Shown here one piece after another: positions 26,706-37,363 of a DNA stretch of 64,000 nucleotides (position 1 is its first letter; each line of letters begins with the position of its first letter). The DNA is from Rostrohypoxylon terebratum (lineage: Eukaryota > Ascomycota > Sordariomycetes > Xylariales > Hypoxylaceae): assembly GCA_022497145.1 (NCBI GenBank), contig MU385866.1, forward strand, positions 248,001 to 312,000. The letters are read 5' to 3'. The position numbers and the translations under genes were made by a program. The notes beneath the pieces were generated by a model. It saw only the letters and a program-made list of their open reading frames with translations, made no database searches and was not told the origin of the DNA.

Positions 26706-27099
26706 TGTACCTAGGTAGTTAATGACAACGACGATGGTGGGGGTTAAGGGGCTTGCGACATGTGGCTTGTAGCTTGTGACATGTGTGTGTATATGATGAA
26801 TGGTTCTTCGGAAGAGGAGTTTACAGCTGAGTCGCGTTGTTTTATACCACGGGACGTTTGGGGGGGGATCCGGTGCTGTTTGTTATTTATTACATAGTAC
26901 TATTACTACTACTACCGCATGGCTGTGCTTATGATAAGAGGTGCTAATGAAAGATCACCTATACTCGGGACTTCGACCTTATTATGACTTTCGTACTATT
27001 GAAGATGGCAAGCCAGTGATGAGAATGACTGTTTCAATAGTGTCATTGATACTATAGAAATAGCGGGCAGCAAGGTTACCTAGCGTTTTCGCTATAAAC
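26706..27099. other. SMC3 3' flank
   Basis: Short intergenic stretch with GT-rich sequence just after the SMC3 stop (about 26730-26800) and a TACTACTACTACTAC-like run near 26898-26916. It probably holds the SMC3 3' UTR. No gene is visible. Confidence 0.5.
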
Positions 27100-27600
27100 C
27101 CGCTATATCTAACCACTAAACACCCCTCTGTAATTTAGCGATATCCCAAACATGTTTCCCAACGTTTCCTCAATTTCACCGAGCTACCTTGCGTCGTCAC
27201 TTACGAGACCTATATCAATCAATTACGCATTTTACTCGCATTAGAAACCCGGGCGTCGCATTATGACGACATCATTGTAGCGATTGCGAGAGGTGGGTTT
27301 TTACAGTCAATATTTAAGCTGTTATAGGGACCGCAAGGCTGGTGTTGAAAAGAGTGGATCCACTTGTGGTGCCTCGATGCTCACAAATAGCGGCAATACG
27401 ACACGATAAACCAGCGTGATATTACGGCATATAACGAAGTTATCATAGTGCGACGCGTGATATTTTAATTCTCTTGAAATGAGCAATTGATTTATATAGG
27501 TCTCGTGTGTATTAACGCAAGGTAGCTCGATGGAACGGGGTCAACAATATGCCCTATAACAAAGTTGAACAGCGCTAAATTATAAGAGGTCTTATAGTGG
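27100..27600. mobile_element. Miniature inverted-repeat element (MITE-like), non-coding
   Basis: Two long arms are imperfect inverted copies of each other. GAGCTACCTTGCGT at 27181-27194 matches the reverse complement of 27515-27528. After a 9-bp spacer on both sides, 27204-27224 matches the reverse complement of 27485-27505 at 20 of 21 positions. GCGTCGCA at 27253-27260 matches 27449-27456, exactly 49 bp further in on both arms. Further out, TAATTTAGCG at 27131-27140 matches 27573-27582, and the tips read CCGCTATA (27100) and CCACTATA (complement of 27593-27600). The arms are therefore roughly 160-180 bp each around a short core. There is no coding capacity and no clear target-site duplication. 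Best read as an old MITE or foldback remnant of a DNA transposon; the superfamily is not determined. Confidence 0.7.
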
Positions 27601-27751
27601 TCAAGTATCAGAGGACATGAGCGTCACCACCAGGCCACTTTCTCACAGGCGAATGGCTTATCTCAGACTCCAACGGTATGTATACTGGTTATACAGTATC
27701 TTATATCGCGAACGTAACTTCCTATATCCAAAGCGCCAACCCATCCATCCA

Positions 27752-30128
27752 TCAAGCCTCAGAGCTCAACCTCATAGCCGCCAGCTGACCCGTCCACCCA
27801 GCGTCTTTACCCCCGACCTGCGCGATCGGGGCCTCGACCGCCACAGGAGCCCACACGAACGAGACGCCGTTGATCCCCAAGATCGCCAGGAACTCCTCTT
27901 CGGTAGCGGCCATGCTGCCTACCTCGGGCAACGCATGGCCCAGAGACGCGGTCTGCTGCACGCTGGCAAAAGTCTGGTTCCCGCGTCCGATCACGCTGAC
28001 GTCAACCCACGAGCCCACGGGCAAGGTGGTGTTGAGGCGGTAGTAGTTCCCCGAGGCGAAGAGAGTTAGGGAAGGGGTGAGCATGAGCGCGGAGTCGGTG
28101 CCGGTGAGCAGGGTGGCGTCTTTGGCGCTGTCCAGGGAGGAGATGAGGAGCCGGAGCGTGAGCGTGTAGTCCCTTCCCTTAGACGAGAGCGGAGTTTTCA
28201 CCGAACATGTGTGGCTTATCTTCAGCGTGGAAGAGGGGGTGAGGGAGCAGTCCGTCGTGGCGTCGTAGCCGTTGTCGGATTGGTCGAGGAGACAAGTTTC
28301 TTTCCATGGGCCGAGAGCTGTGTAGGATTGTGCGGTGGACGTGGAGCTGGTGTTGTAAGCGAAGATTGTGGTGCCGGTGGATCGGATTGTGCGGTCTAAG
28401 TTCTGCCCCGGGATGAAGGGGAGCAGGGTTGAGAATGCGGAGGTGAACTCGGGCTCTAAGAGGTCGCCTCCCCATTGTTTGTCGGCCAAAGCCGGGATTC
28501 CATCCTTCCAGGCGTAATATGCCTCGGAGTATACTGATGCGTTTGCGCCGTAGTCATTCCACAAGGCTGCTATCTCTCCGAGGACCAAAGGATTAGATTT
28601 CTCTGGATTATTAGCAGCCACTTTCGAGTCAAAGATGTAAGGCTGCCAGATCCCGCCCGTAGCTGGATTTCCGGTAAATGTTTTGGCAACGTCGATGACT
28701 TGCGGATAGCTTCCGGACCATTTATTAACGACGTAGAAAGTATCGTCAGAATTCAGAACAGAGTAATTGTTCAAGATGTAGTCGTGATAAGGGTCATCCT
28801 CGAAGAACTCCCAGTGCTGTATTGAGACGTTCTCATAGATGTTGGTATACTCCGGCTTAGGAGGGAAAGTACCCCAGATACGGGTAGATTTCCCAGATTC
28901 CTCATATATATAACTAGCCATCTCATTAACAAATCGATTGTACTCATTCGGGTCACCGCGGTATTCATCCGCACCGATGTGAACGGTCTTCGAATGAAAC
29001 CACTCCAGAAAAGTACCCCAGATCAATTTCATCGTTGGGATTGTCTCGGGGTGTGAAATATTTAGTAACGATATGTCGCTACTAAGCGCCAGCTCTGGCT
29101 TCCATTGCACGATGACTAACGAATGACCCGGGGCTTCGATTTCGGGGATAACGGTGACTCCTCGGGAAGCGCAAGTTGTTTGGATCTCCTCAAATTGGTC
29201 TCTTGTGTAAGACTCATTCTTATATTTGTTTAAGCCAGCAAGATCCTCGGAATCAGACCATAAGCGAAATCTAGCATATAATTCCAAAGACTGTTCCCTT
29301 GAGTAAAGAGCGACATTGTTGTAGAGATTATCGCTGAGATGTATGTGAAAGGTGTTCTGCTTAAAAAAGCTCATGTAAGAACACAATTCAGTAATGAACT
29401 GTTCACCTCTTTTGATCAGCACTCATCTGTCTCATTCAGAAGGCATTGAACCGGAAAAGGCACCGGCGAATCTCACGCAGGCGATTGAGATATACACACC
29501 TCTGGAGGGTAGTAATGCCGACCAGCGTCAAGCATCATACCCCGTATTCCCCATCCGGGAGCATCATCTGCTTCTCCATATGCTAGGGATCCGTTTGATA
29601 GAATAGCCTGCTGTAAGACTGTCCGTGTACCCCACCACGCGCCCAGAGGACTAGCTCCCGTTATGACAATTCCATCAGAATCGACGGAGAGCGAATAACC
29701 TTCAGATGTCAGAGCGCCGCTTACGTCTGTGTAATTAGTAGGATCCCCCAAAGTAAGAAATATGGAATCTGGACCAGGTTTTTCGCCAATTGAAATTTCA
29801 AGATCAAGATTTAGAGTGCTGTGTAGGTCATCTAGAAAGGTTTTGGCGAAATCGTGTAAGCTGGGCGGAATCAAAGTCTCGCCAGTCTCGTCGCGACTCT
29901 CAAGGTATCTTGAGTCTACCACCAACTTTTTAAGAGATTTGATCGAGTAATTTCCGTCATCGGAAGTGCTAAGAGGGTTGAAGGGAACAACAGGTATTCC
30001 CACTATCCTAGAGGCCACGAGAACGGCTTGGCCAGCATTAGTTCCTGATACGGCTCTAGAGACTATACAGGTAACATGAACGAACCATTGAGTAGTATAG
30101 TCAGATATGCGAAGTTTATATCAATCAT
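27752..30128 (-). CDS. Secreted glycoside hydrolase family 20 beta-N-acetylhexosaminidase
   Basis: Cleaves terminal N-acetylglucosamine from chito-oligosaccharides and glycans, probably outside the cell or in the wall. Exons 30128-30076, 30007-29500 and 29398-27752 give 735 residues. The GH20 catalytic Asp-Glu pair is in HIGADEY (about 331-332). Around it lie GIRGMMLDAGRHYYPPE, FHIHLSDN, IPEIEAPGHSLV and WNDYGANASVYSEAYYAW, all family-typical. The last 200 residues form a beta-rich extension. The first exon is a proposal: no ATG exists in the frame of exon 2 down to a stop at 30121-30123. A start at 30128, encoding a hydrophobic signal-like stretch (FAYLTILLNGSFM), joins in phase across a 68-bp intron with a CTAAT branch site but a poor donor (GTTACC). 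Residues from IVGIPVVPFN onward are secure. Divergent from RIO1. Confidence 0.85.
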
Positions 30129-31098
30129 AATTGTAACGACCAAATTATACCAACGGCTATATCTTGAAGAAGGCTCGTTAAGGGGTAGTAGACATGATAA
30201 AGGAGCAAGACAAGTTATACATCTACGGCCTCAAAGCGGCGGCCTTGTCATTATATAATACATTGCCATGATTCTTAGATACGACATGACGAGAAGAGCC
30301 ATGCAGCAAGGTTGACTCCCTGATCCTCGCCATCTCCAAGATTGGGCGAATCATGTGGCTTTGGAGCTGTCGAAGCTACCTCGGCAGGCCGATGGCTTGG
30401 AATGTCATGTAACGTTGGCGAGCGGGGCTGATAAGGCCTGCCAAAGATGAGTGACCTTGAATTCTCAAACTTATTTCATACCTATTACCTAGTAGTATCG
30501 GCTTGGTGCGTAGAAATGTACTTGTGCCTTACGATTAGTTTCGTATTTCTTTTGTTTCCTAAAAACATTGAACTATATAATCTCGTAATACGTAATACGA
30601 GTAAGTAGTATGTGTTTAAGGTTATTGTAATCACGTGCCCGACTACCTAATCTTGCTTATATAATAATATAGCAGCAGCTCTCAAGAAATTTAAGTTCCA
30701 CGAGCCGTTCTCCGAATCACCTATGAGTATTAGTGTAGTCCTGGGGTAATTCCCCACCAGTCAAAAGGGGTTGGGGTTCTAGATACTAGCCACATGTGAC
30801 GTCGATACTACATACGTGGCGCATGTAGCTCAAGGTGAGGCGTTACGCGCTAACTTTATTTTTAACGATAAGATAGGTAAACTTTTGGTGGGGTGAGCCA
30901 AGCTATCCCGCATTTCAATAAGTTTTACCGGACTATTTCATTAAGGTTTAAGACAATTCAATATCCAATACGTCTACGATTTTGGAATTGTCAGGTAAAT
31001 TTATCTCTCATTTTATTCCACCCACCTCGCACTTTACCAGTCGCTCTTTGAATTTATTGTCATCCTAGTAAAAAAATTATTCATTCAAGTAAAGGTAC
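30129..31098. other. Divergent intergenic region (hexosaminidase / RIO1)
   Basis: A shared upstream region of 970 bp. It is AT-rich with no open frame worth calling. A GC-richer patch with GGGGTAATTCCCC sits near 30743-30757, and GGTGGGGTGAGCC near 30887-30900. These may be promoter elements of RIO1, but no known site is assigned. Confidence 0.45.
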
Positions 31099-32755
31099 AT
31101 GATGGCGACCGACGAGGCATCGGCACCACCAACCAGCAATGGTCACAACGAACCCGTAAACCAAGAAACTCCTATAGACCCAACCAACGCTCCCGAGTCT
31201 TTAAACGTAGACGCAGACGAAGACGAAGTTAGCGATTTAGAATCTATTTTCAACCAAGATGACGACGTCGACGAGTTTGACTCCGAGGGCGAGCCCGGTA
31301 TACCAAGAAATTACAATAGGCAGCGGCTCCTGAATACCAACCAGCAAAAGCCTACTGCCAACACAGCAGCGAACATACACGATCAGATCGCAGCTCTCTC
31401 AAAGCACGCGGGCAAGATAAGGCTAGACGATGTTAAGGAGGGCCAAGACCGTGATAAGGACAAGTCTGACAGGGCTACGAGTGACCAGGTCCTCGATAAG
31501 AGAACGCGCGTGATTCTATATCAGATTATCAACCGCGACGTAGTCAGCGAGATACACGGCGCTATTAGTACTGGAAAGGAGGCCAATGTATACGGCGCAG
31601 TGGCATATCCTGATCCAGATGGTCCAAAGGTCCAGCGTGCTATCAAGGTCTACAAAACAGCCATCTTGAGCTTCAAAGACCGAGAGAGGTATATCACAGG
31701 CGAATACCGGTTTAAATCTGGCGCGGAAAAGGGAAACAACCGCAAGATGGTCAAGTTATGGGCAGAGAAGGAGTTCCGTAATTTGCGGAGGATTCACTCT
31801 GCTGCCATTCCTTGTCCCGAACCTATTCTACTGAAACTCCACGTCCTGGTGATGGGTTTCCTTGGAGATGAGGATGGCTATGCCTACCCCAGATTACGCG
31901 ACGCAAATATCGCAGACGAAGACGCCGACAAGGTTTGGAGACACCTATATATCCAGCTCCTTGGTATTATGCGACGACTGTATCAGGTATGCAGGTTGGT
32001 GCACGCGGATTTGAGCGAGTACAACATTTTGTATAACGATAAGCAACTCTACATCATCGATGTATCGCAAAGTGTCGAGCACGACCATCCTCGGTCGCTC
32101 GAGTTTCTTCGCATGGATATAAAGAACACAGGTGATTTCTTCCGCAGAAAAGGCGTCGACACATTACCCGATCGGACCATATTCGACTTCATCACAAGCT
32201 CGCACGGGCCAGTGGAAGATCCGGGCTTATCAGCTTCAATTGAAAAGTTATATGCACCAATCTCTTCCAACGAGCAGACAGCAGCTGAGAAAGAGGTCGA
32301 CAATGAGGTCTTCCGAAATCAATATATACCCCAGACTTTACAACAAGTATACGACATCGAGAAAGATGCTCAAGTGATCGGCGAAGGAGAGGGTGATAAG
32401 CTCGTCTACAAGAATCTCCTCGCAGACCAAGTGGTAACAAAGCAGGATGCGGAAGATGCAAGCTCGGAAGACGAGGAGTCGAATAGTGGCGCGACTCTTG
32501 AAGATGAAGCTGGAAGTGATGACGAGAGCGCTTTCTCCAAAGGGCCTCCTCGAGGAAAGCGTTTCCAAGATAAAGAGGCGAAAAAGGTGAGCTGCACCAC
32601 CCCCCCTCATTTCTGTCGCGCAACATAACATGCATACTAACATAACACAGCTGCATAAACACGCTGTCAAGGAGGCCAAGGCCGAGAAGCGGAAAGAGAA
32701 GATGCCAAAACACGTCAAGAAACGTCTGGTCGCCACATCTTCAAGAAAGAAATGA
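31099..32755 (+). CDS. RIO1: Atypical serine/threonine kinase RIO1
   Basis: Kinase/ATPase acting in late 40S subunit maturation in the cytoplasm, also linked to cell-cycle control (family knowledge). Exons 31099-32586 and 32651-32755, 530 residues. The N-terminus is acidic (SDLESIFNQDDDVDEFD). The RIO domain shows the ATP loop STGKEANVYGA (157-167), a lysine in AIKVYK, catalytic HADLSEYN (302-309) and the metal-binding Asp in IIDVSQ (321). The C-terminal region is acidic and then strongly basic; exon 2 encodes KMPKHVKKRLV, a conserved RIO1 tail. Two adjacent ATGs (31099 and 31102) are possible starts. Reading through the 64-bp intron would add a short different tail and remove the basic end. 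Convergent with the NLR-like gene. Confidence 0.96.
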
Positions 32756-33728
32756 GCCAAAATCGGGGCTGAATGAAAGAAATGAAAGAAACGCATTCAT
32801 AAGCTAGCGTATATATATAACTACTACTGGCAATTATGAATACATCCAGCGTTTCAAGCCACCTAACCCAGTGCTAACCGATCGCAAACGTGTCAAATTC
32901 CCGTGATTGCGGTAAGTGATTCTTCAATTTTTTCTATCTTGCACCGAAAACCTGTAGCAATCAAATGACGAAATCCCAAAGCGCAAACCTTATCTAAGCA
33001 AGCTCACTGCGTTTTTTTCAATTTCTGACAATAACCGTGGCCTAGCTCTGGGTAATATGCGTCCTGAGCCAACCCGTCGAGGGATTATGCGGATCAAAGA
33101 GAGCCCTGATGATTGCCTTTGTATTTCCTTTTTTCCCCACTTCCAATATATCTACACACCTACTGTGAACTCGGGCAGGCAGGCAGGTGAGTAGAGGGCT
33201 AACTGGAGCAGTCCAATAGAATCATAACATTTCAAATGAAAAAAAAAAAAACAATAAAAGCTTGCAATCGATCATTTAATATATATTTTTATACTATATA
33301 GTACCCGCTACCGGATTATATCTATACGTGTCCATTCCCACTCTTTTTGGTATATTATCTATATATATCCAACGAAGATAGGGTATTTCAGTTTCTGTAA
33401 TACAAGCTGTTGTAAAGGATGATGATGATGATGATGATGATGCGTGCTATGTGGGTTTGAAAAAGCATAGGTATCTCCGCTCAGTTTTGAAATGCTCCGC
33501 AACAGATGATAAAAGTAAGTGGTGGATGTCGTAGATGTGGTGGTAATGTGACAAAACAAATAAAATGAAGCCCCATGGTATGATATCCCTCCGTCCGAAT
33601 GATTTACCTCCTTTATGGTCATCTCAAACAAACCTCTCCTCCCTTTTCTCTTTTTTAGCTACCTTAGCTACTACCTTTCCCATCCGGTTCGTAAACTCGG
33701 ATACTTCGTGACACGTCATCGTCAAAGC
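32756..33728. other. Convergent intergenic region with a GAT microsatellite
   Basis: 3' flanks of two converging genes. There is a homopolymer A run at about 33239-33251, TATA-rich sequence around 33280-33300 and a perfect (GAT)8 tract at about 33418-33442. No gene is seen. Confidence 0.55.
33418..33442. repeat. (GAT)n microsatellite
   Basis: About eight uninterrupted GAT units in non-coding DNA 3' of both RIO1 and the NLR-like gene. Confidence 0.9.
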
Positions 33729-36700
33729 TTATCTAGCAATGCCTACGCTCCCTCGCCGGCCCATCAGGATCTCCATCTCGACTAGCTCGACGGCGTACTC
33801 GGGCTCTCCCTCCAGGGTCTCCCGTATTAAGTCGACGGCGGCGATGGTCGTCGTGGATAGGTTCTCGCCGCTACCGGTAGTGACCTGGATGTCGCAGTTA
33901 GGGTCGGCGCCGTGCTGAAGGAGCGATTTGACGGCCGCAACCCATCGTTCTCGATTGTCCATCAACCTCGTGCTCGACGACGTTTCCAACAGGTGTGTCA
34001 TCGTTACGCTGCCTCTTGAAAAGTAGTGCCGTCCCGTCTTCAGAGCCCTGATCCACAGTTTATCATCGTCCCGTGCTGTTGCTCCGGCGTCGAATAGTAC
34101 ATCTAGTAGTCGGGAGTCTGGCATGTCGTGGTGGAAATCCAGGTACTCTCCACTCAGGCCGGCGCATGCGCTGAAGCCTTCGGCCTTGGGGCTGACAACA
34201 AAAGGCAGAAGTTCTTGGGCCTTCTTTCTCCTCGCTTCCGAATCTAGCTGGCTGAGTTTCGTCTCGGTATATCGTATCAGATTAGCTTGGACCGCAAGCG
34301 CTAACATGTCCTTTCGTTTAGGCGGCTTGCCGGCGTCCATCGGTTCGTAGCCCGTCCAGTGTTTCCGACACATACTGGGAAGTCTATTGTCGTACCAGTC
34401 GGGATCCTCGTGTAGCGGCTTGTGGTTCTGTAACGCTGCAATCCATATTCGTTGACAAGTTTTGTCCAGCTCGTCCAACAATTGCACATATTTTTCCACG
34501 TCGGCAACCTCCTTATCAACCTTCTCAGCGAACCGCAGCGCATTTGCAATCAGCAACCAGGCGCCAGGTCGGAACCGCCAGCTGGGCCATGCCAGAACCG
34601 GGGGGCGATTCACCTCGAAGGCTTTGATGTGTCTTACACATCCACTGAGGCACTTGAAATAGTACTCTACGCTAGATACCGGTCGGCAACCCGGAAGCTT
34701 CAACCATATATCCTTGCGACGTACCCATTCCTTCGCGGTTTGGTGCACAAACACCACTCTCTGACCCGTCTCAAGAGAATTAGGATTATTAGATGGACCA
34801 GTCTCTGCGACGAGGAGGCCGGCGCATGAGGTTTCTAGGGTGTTCGTCATCTGGTCGGTCATGCGTTGGATGGATGCTTCGTCGTAGGGATGGTCGTTGT
34901 CTTCAACAGCTCTCAACTGTCCTGTTGCGGGGTTTATATAGCCCTCTGCACCGAACGAGAGTGTGATTAGGGCCGGTGGCTGCTGCGCGCTGAGAACAAG
35001 GTGGAAAATCCTAGATGCCGTCTGTTGTTGCTCGAGAGTTAGATTCTCCAACATACGCATATATAAGCCGTCAGGTCCTCCAAGATGCGTCGGTAGCGAG
35101 TTCAGCATTGGCCTCAACGTTCGTAAACTGCATCCTACAACCATGTCGATTGCTAACCTGGCCCATAGTATATCTCCGTTACTCTTTTGGGCCAACTCCC
35201 TACACAGATTCTTAGTATCCGGTAGTCCTGGAGCCTCGTCTTCGAGCCGACCCGCTACGTATTGCGAAATAGACATTTCGGTGTGCTCTTGGAGTCTCAT
35301 CCTTGGGTAATCGGCGAAGGCTTCCTCGAAAATGGGCAACTCGCGAGACGAAACGATGAACTTGACGTTGTCTTTATTGGCCATGCTGTTGATGAGCTTC
35401 GTTATCTCCACGTGGGAATCTTTGGCCCATTTACTCTGACCCCAAGACTCGTCACCCGTGTCCTTGTCGTAAGTGATATCGAGTTGGTCTGGCTCGTAGT
35501 GGTCTTTTCGTTCCATAATGCGATATTCGTCTATTCCATCGATGAAAACGAAAAGCCGGAGCGTGTCAGACATGTGAGCGAAGATAGAGTACCAGGCCTG
35601 GTTAAGATTATTGATACTCGTAAATAGGACAGGTGGTGGCCAATCGCCCTCAAAGAAGCTAGGGAAGGCGATTCTAATGAGATCTCGTCTCACCGACAAA
35701 ATCTGGTATAATACGCTACGCAAAAAGCCCTCGTAGGACTTTTGGATGCGATTGCCGCCCTCAAACATGAAGAAACAGGCTACGAGTAAGTCTCCTTCGG
35801 CTGCCCAACCTTCTAGGAGTTGTTGTTTCACGCTCTCGGAACGCGCGATATGCTTTATGAGCGTTGACTTGCCAGATCCAGCGTTACCACTAATCCACTA
35901 AAATTTTCAAGTCAATAATGGCTCCAACATGCACTCTACACCGAAACTTGTCACACTTGTCTTTTTTCCAAGGCAGGAGTGGTATAATGATTTGCTCTAC
36001 TTACCAGGACAGGATCTTTGGACCTGAGATGCCTTGGCACCATGGAGAGATTAGGATTCAAGATCCAGTCGCAAGTCTGGCCATAAGCTGGATCAATCCG
36101 GGATTCACGCTCATTCATAGTATCATAATAAATGGAGTTGAGAATTTCTACAATCTCAAATATTAGTAATTATTCAGTCAGATGGAAAAGATGGTGATGA
36201 TGTGTACCTTGGTTTCGGGGTTCTCTCGCCTCGGCTTCTGCCGGCGTCGGGCCTGATGATGCTTTAGTGATCCATGCGAGCATCTGTGCATATCCCACCT
36301 CGTCTCTGCTCTTGAACCGCGCAAGATCCACGTGGGATACCCCCATATCATGCCTTGTAACATTGAAACCCTCGTATGCTGCAGAATCTCTGGGGACCAT
36401 CGTCTGCACCGTTGATTTGCCCAGCTCCATCCCATCGGTAGGGTCGCCTGAGGTTGCTATTGTCGATGGTAGCCTTTCCCTAATGCACACAACTCTGATA
36501 TCTCTTGATATCATGAGAAATGTGGCATGCAAATTTTCGAAAGCTTTGTCGTTCTCCTTAAACCCTCGCAGAAGTTGTGGGGTTGGTGCAATTGGTGACA
36601 AGAGCGCTGTTGCGGCAATGCATTCACCCAGCGATCGCTTTCCGCTTCGTACATGCGGTGTACCTAGAAAGACACACCCGATAGTCCGTGGATATACGTT

Positions 36701-37363
36701 GCCAAGTTCAACATGTGCACCGTAGATCCGGGACATCGCGGCCGTGACCAAGGCCTCTTTGATGACGAGTCCGCCCAAGCCGTGGCCAATGAAAACGATC
36801 GGGCGCGTTATCCCACTGCGGAGCCGTGCGATATCTGCCAAAAGGCATTCCGCCTGGTCGATAAAGGTGCCGTTTCCGCTCAAACCGCCAGCCCACCCCC
36901 ATCCGATAATTCGAGCATCGTCGATGTCATGCCCTAGCAGATCTCGAGGGTAGCAAATGCCCCCCTTGGTCCAGGTACCGGCGCGCGAGCCAAACAGGCC
37001 GTGAACGAAGACGATATCGAGACCCTCATCGCCACTTTGAGTTCCGTCAAAAAGAATGAGAGGACCTCTTCCGTCGGCGCGCACTAGAACCTTTTCCTTC
37101 TCCCTAGAGTCTAGAGTTGAGCTGCTGGACCGGCCTACACGATCCAGGCGTAGGCTGGAAGACGACGACGTTTCCTTCGATCCTCGAGCAGCACGAGCTA
37201 TCCTAGCTAGCGTCTCTTTGATCCTGTTCATTGTTCGTGAGCGCTCCCCTCCTCTCTCAACATTGTCAAAGGAGGATATTGTCGTAGTTGAGGCTAGAGG
37301 TGAAGAAGAAAAAACTTTGGAGTTTCTCAAACTGGGTGTTTTGAAACGCGATTCTTTACCCAT
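33729..37363 (-). CDS. NLR/STAND-type protein: lipase-like alpha/beta hydrolase domain fused to a NACHT-like NTPase
   Basis: Resembles fungal NLR-like (STAND) proteins implicated in non-self recognition and programmed cell death. Exons 37363-36208, 36147-36005 and 35897-33729 join to 1155 residues. Residues 1-100 are basic and Ser-rich. Residues about 100-370 form a SERAC1/DUF676-like hydrolase (DIVFVHGLFG, FIGHGLGGLVIK). The nucleophile elbow reads G-H-G-L-G-G at 193-198, so the usual catalytic Ser is Gly195. A linker (NERESRIDPAYGQTCDWIL) leads to the NTPase: Walker A GNAGSGKS (437-444), Walker B LFVFIDGIDEY (about 549-559), and KFIVSSRELPIFEEAF. A winged-helix-like region with VVFVHQTAKEWV follows. 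The C-terminal part is poorly defined, with weak ankyrin-like segments (LLQHGADPNCDI). There is no clear WD40, TPR or ankyrin array. It stands alone, without an adjacent small effector gene. Confidence 0.88.
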
